Part shown: positions 19,139 to 27,884 of the stretch, one piece after another
How positions within the stretch are numbered: the first letter of the stretch is position 1
How the letters are laid out: each line of letters begins with the position of its first letter
DNA from: an uncultured Sphingomonadaceae bacterium
Lineage (GTDB): Bacteria; Pseudomonadota; Alphaproteobacteria; Sphingomonadales; Sphingomonadaceae
Assembly: GCA_947497455.1 (NCBI GenBank)
Contig: CANMGU010000001.1
Location: 558,001-622,000, forward strand
Direction: 5' to 3'
DNA: 64,000 nt
Position numbers and translations under genes: made by a program
Notes under the pieces: generated by a model
Database searches by the model: none
What the model saw: only the letters and a program-made list of their open reading frames with translations
What the model was told of the DNA's origin: nothing

Positions 19139-19154
19139 CCGCCGCCTCTATTGT

Positions 19155-20945
19155 CTATCGTGACCATGGTGCGAGTTGCACCGTTAGGGTCATCAATGCC
19201 CGCGCACTATCTCGCCGGGTCTGGAAAGGTCCGCGTTTAAGCGGTACCACGGCCATCACATCCAGACTGGCCTGCCGGCCAATCGTGGCGCGTATGCCGC
19301 CGCCAGCGGAATAAATTTTCTGGGGATCGCCGGGGAAATTCTTGTTCCAGACACCCATGAGATCGAAATAGACATAGGGCTGCCAGGCAATGCCATCGGG
19401 AGAATCAGGGATCAGCGATCCATAGCTGACTTCCGTCTGCAGGCCGTATCCGCTGTCGCCGATTATTGTGCCAGGATCATAGCCGCGTCCGGTTGTATAG
19501 TTACCGCCAGAAATCTCTTCGTAAGAAAACAGCGCATCGGGTGAATATTGGAACCGCGGCTTCAACGTAAAGGCCAGCAGCGGGGTAGGGCGGTAATCAA
19601 GCTTTGCCTGGCCGCGTATCACAAATGCTGTCGGATCACCGTCAGCCCGCGTTGGAATCACGGTTTGACCAATGCACCGTATAAAGGCTGGCCCGCATCC
19701 TTCGCTGGCGCCCAATATGCCAAGGCCCTGACGCACTTCCAGTGACCCGGCCATGCCCCATTTCGGTTCAAAGGCAGAATAGCCGCCGCGACCAGAAATA
19801 CTGCCCGGCTCGATCGCATTAAAGTCCATCCGGGCATAGGCGATGCTAAGGTCATCCTCATTCGTTGTTATGCCGAAAATCTCGGTTTTCTGATCAATAT
19901 ATTCGAAACCGACGGTGCCAAACAGATTTTGCGACTGTTTGCGGATAAACGGATAGGTTCCATAAATACCAGCAACCAGCGTTTCCGATTCAATATCAAA
20001 ATTGCTGGCGAGTTCGGGGTCAGTCCAGGCGTAAGTTAGGTTGCCTCCAAAACGCAGACCTTCGCCACCAACGCGAAATTCGTGCCCCAATTGCAGTACC
20101 TGTTGCTCGTTGAAGTCGGCGGTGGAAAAAGCGCTGACCGTGGTTTCGTCACCCAGCCCGGTAATCCCGTTAAACCGAGCGCGGAGAAGGCCACCAAAGC
20201 GACCCACCTGTTTGGATCCAAAATTCTGGATATTGGTATCGACATAGACCGGTGTTCGCACGACGTTAAATTCGCCAATGACATCACCCGCTTTGCCTTC
20301 TGCGGCTGATGATACAGGCCGCAGAGACAATCGCACATCCAGTCCCGGAATATCGCGAGCGAGCAGCAGATAGCGTTCCGCCACGTCAATATTGAAAACC
20401 GGTTCGTTGGTCAGCCGGTCGATATATTGCTTCAGCAATTTTTCAGATGATCCCGCATCACCCCGGACCTGCACAGATGTCATACGGGCGAGCAGAACAT
20501 CAAATTTGACGTTGCCACCTGCAATTGTCTGGGGAGGAACTTGCACAGCGGCCAAATAGCCAGCGCCGCGCAATATTGTTGCTGCCCGATCCCGGATTTC
20601 GCAAACCACGGCAACGGGCACTTCTTGCCCGATATAGCCAGTATAGGCAGATCGCAAAATTGATCCGTCGACAACACCGAGACCACTGAAATCGACTGAT
20701 TGCAGCGTGAATTTGACATCAGCAAATTCCGGACTGGCGAGCGGGCAAGCAGATCGCTCCACGCCGCCTTCAACAGTCAGCGGCTGTGCTTGCCCTTTCT
20801 CGGCTTCACCTAGCAGGCCGCGCTGGATTTCTTCTCTTGTTGGTGCAGCAACCGATGATTGGCCCCAGGCGACACCATGGGACGACAGAATTGCCGGAAT
20901 CGATATTAGAAAAGCCAGTTTCTTTGCAGCGCGCGCTCGCAACAT
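19155..20945 (-). CDS. TpsB outer-membrane transporter (ShlB/FhaC/HecB family)
   Basis: A 596-residue Omp85-superfamily transporter that secretes the TpsA partner across the outer membrane. A signal peptide ends near residue 29 ('VAWGQS'). Two POTRA-like modules (about 75-230) follow, then a 16-strand-type barrel. The conserved loop-6 motif is visible as 'GRGYDPG' after 'GGNYTT'; in FhaC its Arg projects into the pore and is essential. The chain ends in a short polar tail rather than the usual terminal Phe, which is slightly unusual. The start ATG is preceded by GGGGA at 5-6 bases. tpsB-tpsA order with a 16-base gap is typical of two-partner secretion. It follows the FecR-like gene by about 106 bases that contain two inverted repeats. 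Confidence 0.93.
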   Translation of the reverse strand: MLRARAAKKLAFLISIPAILSSHGVAWGQSSVAAPTREEIQRGLLGEAEKGQAQPLTVEGGVERSACPLASPEFADVKFTLQSVDFSGLGVVDGSILRSAYTGYIGQEVPVAVVCEIRDRAATILRGAGYLAAVQVPPQTIAGGNVKFDVLLARMTSVQVRGDAGSSEKLLKQYIDRLTNEPVFNIDVAERYLLLARDIPGLDVRLSLRPVSSAAEGKAGDVIGEFNVVRTPVYVDTNIQNFGSKQVGRFGGLLRARFNGITGLGDETTVSAFSTADFNEQQVLQLGHEFRVGGEGLRFGGNLTYAWTDPELASNFDIESETLVAGIYGTYPFIRKQSQNLFGTVGFEYIDQKTEIFGITTNEDDLSIAYARMDFNAIEPGSISGRGGYSAFEPKWGMAGSLEVRQGLGILGASEGCGPAFIRCIGQTVIPTRADGDPTAFVIRGQAKLDYRPTPLLAFTLKPRFQYSPDALFSYEEISGGNYTTGRGYDPGTIIGDSGYGLQTEVSYGSLIPDSPDGIAWQPYVYFDLMGVWNKNFPGDPQKIYSAGGGIRATIGRQASLDVMAVVPLKRGPFQTRRDSARALMTLTVQLAPWSR

Positions 20946-20963
20946 GTTTTTCCCCGTTGTTCA

Positions 20964-20994
20964 ATATCTCCTGCGCGACCCACCTTGGAGATAT
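20964..20994. repeat. Inverted repeat in the tpsB leader
   Basis: Perfect 8-base arms ATATCTCC (20964-20971) and GGAGATAT (20987-20994) with a 15-base loop. The repeat lies 19-49 bases upstream of the tpsB start, within the expected mRNA leader. It could be an mRNA stability or attenuation element, or an operator. Confidence 0.45.
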
Positions 20995-21004
20995 CGTATT
21001 ATTC

Positions 21005-21040
21005 ATTTCACGCCCTGACCCTCACCTCGAAGCGTGAAAT
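21005..21040. repeat. Inverted repeat between the FecR-like gene and tpsB
   Basis: Perfect 9-base arms ATTTCACGC (21005-21013) and GCGTGAAAT (21032-21040) with an 18-base loop. It starts 11 bases after the FecR-like stop. No long T run follows on the minus strand, so it is a weak intrinsic terminator at best. A partial terminator, an RNase-stop structure or a binding site are all possible. Confidence 0.45.
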
Positions 21041-21051
21041 TTCCTGTTTAC

Positions 21052-21855
21052 TTAACCCTGATCTTGATCGGTTGTTGATCCTGTATCCAGTGTCTCAACC
21101 AGCAGATCGAGCTGGCTCTGACAGCCATTGGCAATTAATACCGCTGCTGCATCATCCAGATTTTGTGGCGCTTCGTTCAGCATCACGAAATTGACTTCGA
21201 CAGATTTCTCAACATTGGAACCAATGACCTGATATTTTGCGCCATTGGTCAATGGCGCTTCAGCCTTAGGCCAGCTTTTCAATGGATTACCCTTACGCCA
21301 TGCGACTTCGGTGACAGTGCCATTGGCGGGCTGTACAATACTCGCCTTGGCAGAACCGGTATAATCGGGACGCCACAGCACCAATGCATTGGCATCAGCA
21401 ACACAGAATTTCCCACCCTTGGTCACGTCGAGAAACCATAGGTTTGGGTTTTTGGGTGCAACAGTAGTGGATCCGGTGCCTGCACTGCGAACGGCCCCAG
21501 TTCGTGCCCGACTGCTACCGCGATTATTGATAAAGCTGGCCAGCCGTACGGAACTGTTTGAACGTGCTGCAGAGCCTTTGTTAAGAGAGAAAGTGCCCGG
21601 TCCGTTCAAGACCCGTGTGCCGCCTTTGCCAAGGATCGTTACGCTATCCAGCTTTTTCAACGTCAGTTTGGCGTTGTTCGCCAGTTTTTTACCGGCGGGA
21701 TAGGATTTGGCAGAGGGCCCTGTGGACCTGACCACCATATTTTGTGCAACCGCAGTCCCGCTCACACCGACCAGCAAAAGCGCGCTCAATGCCGCTTTGC
21801 CGAAGTTACGTGCCAGCTTGCCAGATTTAGCGGTTTTACCTTCAACCGAGTGCAT
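21052..21855 (-). CDS. Exported FecR-like protein of the CHAT/cyclase/TPS locus
   Basis: A secreted or periplasmic protein of about 267 residues. The signal peptide has an apolar core ('ALSALLLVGVSGTAVA') with cleavage after AVA-Q. The mature N-terminal part (about 40-95) reads as a FecR-type small beta domain: 'LKKLDSVTILGKGGTRVLNGPGTF'-like strands are typical of exported FecR/peptidoglycan-associated modules (motif at about residues 58-82). The C-terminal part has two Cys and resembles no family I can name with confidence. Start choice: ATG at 21855 has GGAG 6 bases upstream, whereas ATG at 21867 lacks a site. This start lies inside the cyclase gene (14-base overlap), indicating coupling. 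It lacks the transmembrane helix of anti-sigma FecR proteins. Confidence 0.7.
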   Translation of the reverse strand: MHSVEGKTAKSGKLARNFGKAALSALLLVGVSGTAVAQNMVVRSTGPSAKSYPAGKKLANNAKLTLKKLDSVTILGKGGTRVLNGPGTFSLNKGSAARSNSSVRLASFINNRGSSRARTGAVRSAGTGSTTVAPKNPNLWFLDVTKGGKFCVADANALVLWRPDYTGSAKASIVQPANGTVTEVAWRKGNPLKSWPKAEAPLTNGAKYQVIGSNVEKSVEVNFVMLNEAPQNLDDAAAVLIANGCQSQLDLLVETLDTGSTTDQDQG

Positions 21856-23896
21856 AGCTTTCTCCATTCTTTGTTTTTTCCAGTCGTTTCAGCAAATTGC
21901 CAAGACCAAGGTCTTCGCTATATTGCTTCATCATGGCACTAAGTGCCTGAACATAATCAGTATCACCATTTTGATGGGCCGCTATGATGGCGGTCACTGC
22001 CTCGCGGTCTTTTTGTTCCCAGTCAGGTACCGGTTCAAAGACTTCAACCGGTGTCGAACGGCCCCGTAGCGTAATCTTACCCATTGGCCGACACCAATCG
22101 AGGCCGGTCCGTTCCATCGCTTCTCGGCTGATCAGAACTTTGGTTTCGAGCGCCTTGTTTGCCGCTTCCAGACGCGCCGCAGTGTTCATGGCATCGCCTA
22201 ATGCGGTATATTGAATACGCCCCTCACCGCCGAAATTGCCAACAATAGCATCGCCATAGTGCATACCGACCCGGGTGCGGCCAATGGGCGGTACACCTTC
22301 AGGGACATTTTTGCGGAATTCCTCGCCAGCTTCATAAAGCGCATAGGCGGCTTTGGCAGCGCGTTCGCCATCATCGGGATAGGCGATAGGGGCGCCCCAG
22401 AAGGTTACCAGCGCATCGCCGACAAATTTGTCGATGGTTCCACCATATTCCAGCGCGACTTCGCTCAATCGGTCGAGATAGTCATTGAGCAACGTCGCAA
22501 CCATTTCCGGTTCGATTGCGTGACTCAGCTTGGTAAAACCTTCCAGATCGGTGAAGACCGCGAAAATTTTCCGCTTCTCGCCGTGTAGCGAGAGTTTTTC
22601 CGGATCGCGCAAAATCTCGCCAGCGATTGACTGAGGCAGATATTTGCCCAGTGCCCCCTGAGCGAAGGCACGCTGCTTGGAGTTGATGGTTCGTGCTGCT
22701 GAGCCGACTGAGGCATATCCAAAGAGCCAACCCAGAGCCCATCCGAATGCGGGCAACGTGAGTGTATCAGCGCCAATATTCTGCAGAAAGAACGGGAAGA
22801 CTAGAAAAAAGGCAAACTGGCCGATCAAGATGCCAGCGACTTTGACCGCATTGCCCATGATGAGCGCTGATAGCCCGCCACAGATCGCGACAATCAGGGC
22901 CGCTGTCCACAATATCCAACTGGGGATCGGCACCGGCATATCATCGTTCAACAACTGCGCCAGCATATGAGCGTGGACTTCGAGACCGATCATCTTGCCA
23001 TCGGTGCCTTCCAGATCACTGATTGCACCAATGGGGGTTTCGAAGCGATCACGGTCGATAAAATCGCCGCCAATCAGGACATATTTATCCTGAATAAACG
23101 ATTGCAGCATCTCCGCAGTTGCCGGATCGGCAAAGCTTTCGATCGGAAACTTGTCAAAAACCGGCATGTCTGCATTGGTGGGGACGAGGTAACGGATGGT
23201 TCCATTATTGGCTGAAAATCTGGGATTGGGTTTGGTCAATGCCATTGCCATAAACGGTGGTGCGCCGTCTTTTTCCGGTGTCCAACGGCGCTGAACGCCG
23301 TCGCTGTCGGTATTCAGTCGAATACTCGTCGGTTTCAGATTGGGGCCTTCGGCCTCGCTGAGAAAATCCTTGAGAAACTCATGTTCCGCGAAAGCAATTT
23401 CGGGATTATATTTGGGGTCTGCATAGGCCAGATAAGTGGGCGTCTGCAGCTGCTTGAAGGTTGAAAGCAACAGCGCATCATCATCCTGCGGCATGGTGAA
23501 CAGAATATCGATCCCAATCGACTTTGCGCCGGCGGCATCGATGGTTTCCAGCGCCTGTGCGAGGATAGTGCGGTCGACCGGCGATCGCTGACCAGTCAGC
23601 TTCAGCGTATCTTCGTTGTAAACGATCATCACAACCCGGTCTTCTTTCTCAACCTGAGGTGCAAAGACCGAAGCACGCATGTCGTATAGCGCGCGCTCGG
23701 CATCCTGTATCAAGGGTGTTGTCCAGCTGAACCGCGCCATCATCAGTGCAAGTATCAGGAACAAGATCGTAGAACCGAGACGGATCGGACCCAGTTGATC
23801 AAACAGACGGCGCAGCGATTGCAACACTCCGCGGGCTTCCGCCTTGACGTCGCGGCTTGATGATGCCGGGTCGGTATGGCGAATTGCTTCGGTCAT
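21842..23896 (-). CDS. CHASE2-domain class III adenylate cyclase
   Basis: A 684-residue membrane receptor predicted to make cAMP. Order: short cytoplasmic N-terminus, first membrane helix (about 40-55), a periplasmic CHASE2 sensor domain (about 60-330), three membrane helices (about 335-415), and a cytoplasmic class III cyclase domain (about 450-630). Both metal-binding Asp are present ('FTDLEGFT' and 'KFVGDALVTFWG'). The Lys in 'DKFVGD' and Asp in 'ALGDAMN' fit the adenine-selective pair, and the transition-state 'NTAARLE' Asn/Arg are kept. Adenylate rather than guanylate cyclase is therefore favoured. Its start overlaps the CHAT gene stop (TAATG), so the two are coupled. The ligand sensed by CHASE2 is unknown. 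Confidence 0.92.
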   Translation of the reverse strand: MTEAIRHTDPASSSRDVKAEARGVLQSLRRLFDQLGPIRLGSTILFLILALMMARFSWTTPLIQDAERALYDMRASVFAPQVEKEDRVVMIVYNEDTLKLTGQRSPVDRTILAQALETIDAAGAKSIGIDILFTMPQDDDALLLSTFKQLQTPTYLAYADPKYNPEIAFAEHEFLKDFLSEAEGPNLKPTSIRLNTDSDGVQRRWTPEKDGAPPFMAMALTKPNPRFSANNGTIRYLVPTNADMPVFDKFPIESFADPATAEMLQSFIQDKYVLIGGDFIDRDRFETPIGAISDLEGTDGKMIGLEVHAHMLAQLLNDDMPVPIPSWILWTAALIVAICGGLSALIMGNAVKVAGILIGQFAFFLVFPFFLQNIGADTLTLPAFGWALGWLFGYASVGSAARTINSKQRAFAQGALGKYLPQSIAGEILRDPEKLSLHGEKRKIFAVFTDLEGFTKLSHAIEPEMVATLLNDYLDRLSEVALEYGGTIDKFVGDALVTFWGAPIAYPDDGERAAKAAYALYEAGEEFRKNVPEGVPPIGRTRVGMHYGDAIVGNFGGEGRIQYTALGDAMNTAARLEAANKALETKVLISREAMERTGLDWCRPMGKITLRGRSTPVEVFEPVPDWEQKDREAVTAIIAAHQNGDTDYVQALSAMMKQYSEDLGLGNLLKRLEKTKNGESYALG

Positions 23897-26800
23897 TATT
23901 TCAAAGCAGATACCGCTGGATTGGAGCTGTTGGCGTCTGCGCTTTGATCATTGGGCAAAAATGTTCTGGAGCCGTCACCAACAATTGCAAAGGCTGCCCA
24001 ATAATAGGGATGCGATGTGACCGGGTCTTCCATCAGCTTTTTCTGCGAACTTCTGAGCGCCGTGGCAATGGATTGTCCTTGTCCCTCAACAAACAAACCG
24101 CCGATCAGGCGTTCGGTTGCCTGAAAGTCGTCCGGTGCTGGCCAATGGCTTGCCAAGACAGACCGGCTTCCGGCACCGACGAAAGAACGCACGAGTCCAT
24201 CCAAGGCGGTGCCACCGCCGCTGCTCACACCGGCATCGCGGGTGGCCTTGATACTGGCTTTGCCAGCTGTATCACAAGCAGAAAGGATGACGATGTCCGC
24301 ATCCAGTTTCAGATCGAAAATTTCGTCAAAGGCTAGCAAGCCATCGGATTTTTCTCCACCGAATGACGTCAGCAGAGCAGGCTTAGCAGGGCAGGATGGT
24401 TTGGGAGCGGTTACCAGGCCGTGTGTCGCAAAATGAAGGATACGATAGTCGGCCAAATCTGACTTTGCCAGTATCTGGTCATCCGAAAAGGCCGTGCCAG
24501 TAAGAATGTCCGACCCGCTTTGCCCGATGATCGAGCGTGCCTGAATAAGCTCGGCATCTGAGATCGGATTATTCCATTCGTTCAGCGACCAGTTGCAATT
24601 TGCATCAAGGCCTTCGGTAGAGGCCCGTACGCCGCCGATCTTGGTGTTGGCCAATATTGGTTGATTTTTACCAAGACCAAGATATTGGCGCGTTGCCCCG
24701 GAAGCAGGCGCCTTTCGTGCGTCGGCAAAACTCCGGGCCGAAACAGCGGTGCTGACGTCGGTATCCGTGCCCAGCCACTGGACGCCGGTAAAGTCATACG
24801 GATCACCATCAGGCTGTTCGATCCGAGCAAGATAACTTGCCACCGATGCGTCGTCTGCAACCAGTAAATTAACCGGCAACCGCAGCATTGCGCCATCAGG
24901 TTCAAAGATCAGATGGTTTTTGGCGGTCAGACGCTCTGACATTGGAGCGAGCAGCGCTTTATAAAGGTCGCGCGCAGTCTCTATGTCAAAGGGATAGGTG
25001 ACATATTGTCCATTCTCAAAAACGGAAATGGAAGCGCGCAATTTGTCGACTTGTTCGTCAAGCTCTGCCGCGCTGAGCGTCGCTTTATAGGCGGTTGCAA
25101 ATTGCTGATCGGCGTAAAACATGAATATGTCACTGCCAACGATCGCCATGCGCAGATAAGCTTCGGATGGCCGCATGTTGGTGCGCAAGTCGGCGAGATT
25201 GATCGCGCTTCCGGCAACGGCCCGATATTGCGGAAATTGCGACAGATTGACGATCGTCAATTGTTGACTGCGCTCCAGTTCATCGATTTCGGCAGCAAGA
25301 TCAGCGCGTCGCCGTCGCGTTTCAGAAGTGGGTTCCAGCTTGCCCAGAGCGGTGAAACGCATGCGCAGCCGTTCAATACTGCGATCCAGGTTATTGGACT
25401 GCCGGAACAAGCGTGCGGCTTCATCGGTTCCACCGCTGAGTTCGCGTGACAAGGCCGCCTGAGTTTCAGCTACGCCTGGGCGGACCAATACTTGAGATGC
25501 CTTGAAAAACTCTTCGGCTGAGCCTGGGTCATCAGTCATTAGCGTGAAATAGGGTGCTAGCTGATTGGCAATACCGGTGATGGCACTCCGCTTGCCGAGC
25601 GAGTTATCGACCACCTCGCGATAAAACTGCCTGGCCTCGTCCTGTTTTCCGCGGCGCAACAGATAGCTAGCCAGTTTGGCCTTTGCTCCGTTGACCGCAC
25701 GTGTTTCAGGATATTGGATTTCGACGAGCTCGAGGGCATTGCGCAGCAATTGTTCGGCATTGCCATATTCGCCCTGATTTTCGGCAATCAGAGCCAGTTC
25801 TGACAATATCTGCGTGCGCAGCCGAGTGATGGACGTCACGCGGCCATCACGGATCGCGACGGCTTGATTATAAGCGGTTGTCAGCGAGGCTTGGGCTGCG
25901 GCGTCCTCCCCCCGTATGCGTTGTGCGGTGCCTATCAATTGCAACGCCTGGGCATCAATAATCTCTGAGCGCTCTGCCGCAGTCAACTTGAGTTCATCGT
26001 TGAATCCAAGCAGATTGGCGGTTGTGTTGTCGCCATTAATCCGGGTCGCGATCGGAGTGGTAATAGTCAGGCTGGCTGCAAGAGCTTCTTTTTGAATTTC
26101 GTTCGCTTTGATAGGCAGATTGATTCTCTCGAGGGCTTCTTCATAGCGCCCCTGGTTGAGTAAATGCATGCCTTCAAAATTGCGCAGCAGTTTCTGGTTT
26201 ATAACATTGTTAGATATGACCGACCGGGCCTGAGCGAATAGCTCATCGGCTTCAGCAAATTCGCCAAGGTTGGATTTCTGCAATGCACGATTAATAAAAT
26301 ATTCTTCTGGATTGATATCCTGATCATCAAGACCGGCGGTGCGCTGTTGCAATGTTTCAAAAAATGCAGCAGCTTCGGCATAGTTGCCGCTCAAATTGCG
26401 ACGATATCCCTCTGCCAGCGCCTGCTCGGGTTTAAGTGTCAGGGCCTGAACGCGGGCAAATGCAAACGGATCTTCAATCGATGTTGAAGCAACGTCGATT
26501 TTGCCTTTGACAATCTTGTCGGCCATGATTGATTTGAGCGCCAGCAAGGTTGCGCTGTCATAAGCGCTAAGGCCTTCAGCAACATAAGATACGTTGCCGC
26601 GTTTCTCTCTAAAGATGGAATAGCTTACGGGTTCATCAGTCAGTTTGCAGGTTTTTCTAGCGAGGCCATCCACTGTGTCTTCGCCACTGCAGGTGATGGA
26701 ATCTTTACGATGCTGAGCAATGCGGGCGAACACATCATTCTCGGGTGAACGGAAGGCATAAACACGACCTACTGGACGCGCTGAGTCACGGCAGACTACG

Positions 26801-27006
26801 GCCCAACTGCGGTCAAAAATACTCTGCTTGGTTTTGTTTTCGAGACTGCGGTCCTGAACCTGACATAGGGTGCCATCACCGGAACCGATCGGAAAGCTAT
26901 CTCGCAACGCGACGGGCGTACCTTGCGCATAGGCAGCGGACGACGTCACAATCCATAGCGGAAGCAATGCCAAAAGCGGCAATCGAAAATTCTTCGGACC
27001 GATCAT
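23896..27006 (-). CDS. Exported CHAT-domain (caspase-like) protein with TPR-type repeats
   Basis: A 1036-residue protein with a signal peptide ('LLALLPLWIVTSSAAYAQ'), so the bulk is predicted to be periplasmic or surface-located. A unique region (about 28-175) is followed by tetratricopeptide-like helical repeats (about 180-560), then a helical linker and a C-terminal CHAT domain (about 740-1020). The CHAT catalytic pair is intact: His in 'HFATHGL' and Cys in 'ILSACDTAG'. CHAT proteins are clan CD (separase/caspase-like) peptidases or their relatives. Activity and substrate here are not shown. It is the first gene of the CHAT-cyclase-FecR-like-tpsB-tpsA array. The start ATG at 27006 has a GGGG motif about 6 bases upstream. 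Confidence 0.9.
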   Translation of the reverse strand: MIGPKNFRLPLLALLPLWIVTSSAAYAQGTPVALRDSFPIGSGDGTLCQVQDRSLENKTKQSIFDRSWAVVCRDSARPVGRVYAFRSPENDVFARIAQHRKDSITCSGEDTVDGLARKTCKLTDEPVSYSIFREKRGNVSYVAEGLSAYDSATLLALKSIMADKIVKGKIDVASTSIEDPFAFARVQALTLKPEQALAEGYRRNLSGNYAEAAAFFETLQQRTAGLDDQDINPEEYFINRALQKSNLGEFAEADELFAQARSVISNNVINQKLLRNFEGMHLLNQGRYEEALERINLPIKANEIQKEALAASLTITTPIATRINGDNTTANLLGFNDELKLTAAERSEIIDAQALQLIGTAQRIRGEDAAAQASLTTAYNQAVAIRDGRVTSITRLRTQILSELALIAENQGEYGNAEQLLRNALELVEIQYPETRAVNGAKAKLASYLLRRGKQDEARQFYREVVDNSLGKRSAITGIANQLAPYFTLMTDDPGSAEEFFKASQVLVRPGVAETQAALSRELSGGTDEAARLFRQSNNLDRSIERLRMRFTALGKLEPTSETRRRRADLAAEIDELERSQQLTIVNLSQFPQYRAVAGSAINLADLRTNMRPSEAYLRMAIVGSDIFMFYADQQFATAYKATLSAAELDEQVDKLRASISVFENGQYVTYPFDIETARDLYKALLAPMSERLTAKNHLIFEPDGAMLRLPVNLLVADDASVASYLARIEQPDGDPYDFTGVQWLGTDTDVSTAVSARSFADARKAPASGATRQYLGLGKNQPILANTKIGGVRASTEGLDANCNWSLNEWNNPISDAELIQARSIIGQSGSDILTGTAFSDDQILAKSDLADYRILHFATHGLVTAPKPSCPAKPALLTSFGGEKSDGLLAFDEIFDLKLDADIVILSACDTAGKASIKATRDAGVSSGGGTALDGLVRSFVGAGSRSVLASHWPAPDDFQATERLIGGLFVEGQGQSIATALRSSQKKLMEDPVTSHPYYWAAFAIVGDGSRTFLPNDQSADANSSNPAVSALK

Positions 27007-27146
27007 ATATACCCCACAATAATCAGTACAGCCTATCCATAACGGTCAAGCTGTTCTTATTGCGACCCGATTTTCCCCTCGAACTTGTTCATAAGCGACA
27101 TTTCCGAGTCTGGTATAGTAATTTATCGACACAGGGGTGAGAAACT

Positions 27147-27162
27147 GGTGACAAATGTCACC
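27147..27162. promoter_or_regulatory. Perfect 16-bp palindrome upstream of the CHAT operon (candidate operator)
   Basis: GGTGACA-aa-TGTCACC is a perfect inverted repeat 141 bases upstream of the CHAT start and 51 bases beyond the nitroreductase stop. Weaker outer GGTG/CACC arms flank it (27136 and 27171 regions). The symmetry and the lack of a T run favour a dimeric regulator site over a terminator. The regulator is not identifiable. Confidence 0.5.
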
Positions 27163-27212
27163 TTATGAGACACCTGATAATAATTTCACTTTAAATCAGT
27201 GCCTTAGTAGGA

Positions 27213-27884
27213 TCAAAATCCGCGAAATTTTACAGTTTCGGCCAACGAGACGCGCGGAACCTCAAAATTGTTAATCGGTGCATCCGGATCACGATAGCCA
27301 ATCGCCATGCCACAGAAAAAGATATGGTCATCATCAATGTCAAGCAGCTCGCGCATATAGGTGCCATACATGGCCCAGATTTCTTGCGGACAGCTATCGA
27401 GTCCTTCTTCCCGCAGCAGCAGCATTACTGTCTGCAGCCACATGCCCATATCCGACCATTGCGGCGGTCCCATATATTTACGGGTGTAGGTGAATAGCTG
27501 CACCGGCGCTCCGAAACTGTCCCAATTGGCCATCATCTGCTTGATCCGCGCGCCGCCATCTTCTCTCGGTATCTTCAGGGAATCGAACATCGCCTTGCCA
27601 ACGCCCTTGCGCTGCTCTTCATACCGGCCTTCCAGGTCTTTGGGATAAATATCATATTCCATATTCTCGCCAGCAGGTGCGGTAGGAACTTTGGCTTTTA
27701 TGGCCTCTGCAATCCGTGTCAGCTTATCGCCGCCCACAACTACGGCATTCCACGGCTGGGTGTTGCCGCCCGATGGTGAGCGCGAAGCGGTTTCGAGCAC
27801 TTTCTGGAGGGTTTCCTGGTCGACGGGCTTGTCGAGAAACTGGCGGACGGAGCGGCGGGATTTGACAGCTTCGGTTACATTCAT
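27213..27884 (-). CDS. Nitroreductase family FMN oxidoreductase
   Basis: A 223-residue FMN-dependent NAD(P)H oxidoreductase of the nitroreductase fold. The N-terminal 'RRSVRQF' and '[11 protein letters not shown]' segments are the FMN phosphate/ribityl-binding elements. The 'PQEIWAMYG' and 'FCGMAIGY' segments near the C-terminus match the family core. Such enzymes reduce nitroaromatics, quinones or enones; the physiological substrate is not evident. The start ATG overlaps the cobT stop (ATGA), so it is translated with cobT. BluB, a distant relative making the lower ligand of B12, was considered because of cobT. This protein instead looks like a general nitroreductase, and a B12 role is not supported. 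Confidence 0.85.
   Translation of the reverse strand: MNVTEAVKSRRSVRQFLDKPVDQETLQKVLETASRSPSGGNTQPWNAVVVGGDKLTRIAEAIKAKVPTAPAGENMEYDIYPKDLEGRYEEQRKGVGKAMFDSLKIPREDGGARIKQMMANWDSFGAPVQLFTYTRKYMGPPQWSDMGMWLQTVMLLLREEGLDSCPQEIWAMYGTYMRELLDIDDDHIFFCGMAIGYRDPDAPINNFEVPRVSLAETVKFRGF

Noticed and set aside
27213..27884. Nitroreductase-fold gene beside cobT considered as bluB
   Set aside because: The sequence reads as a general nitroreductase with no clear BluB features; adjacency to cobT alone is insufficient.
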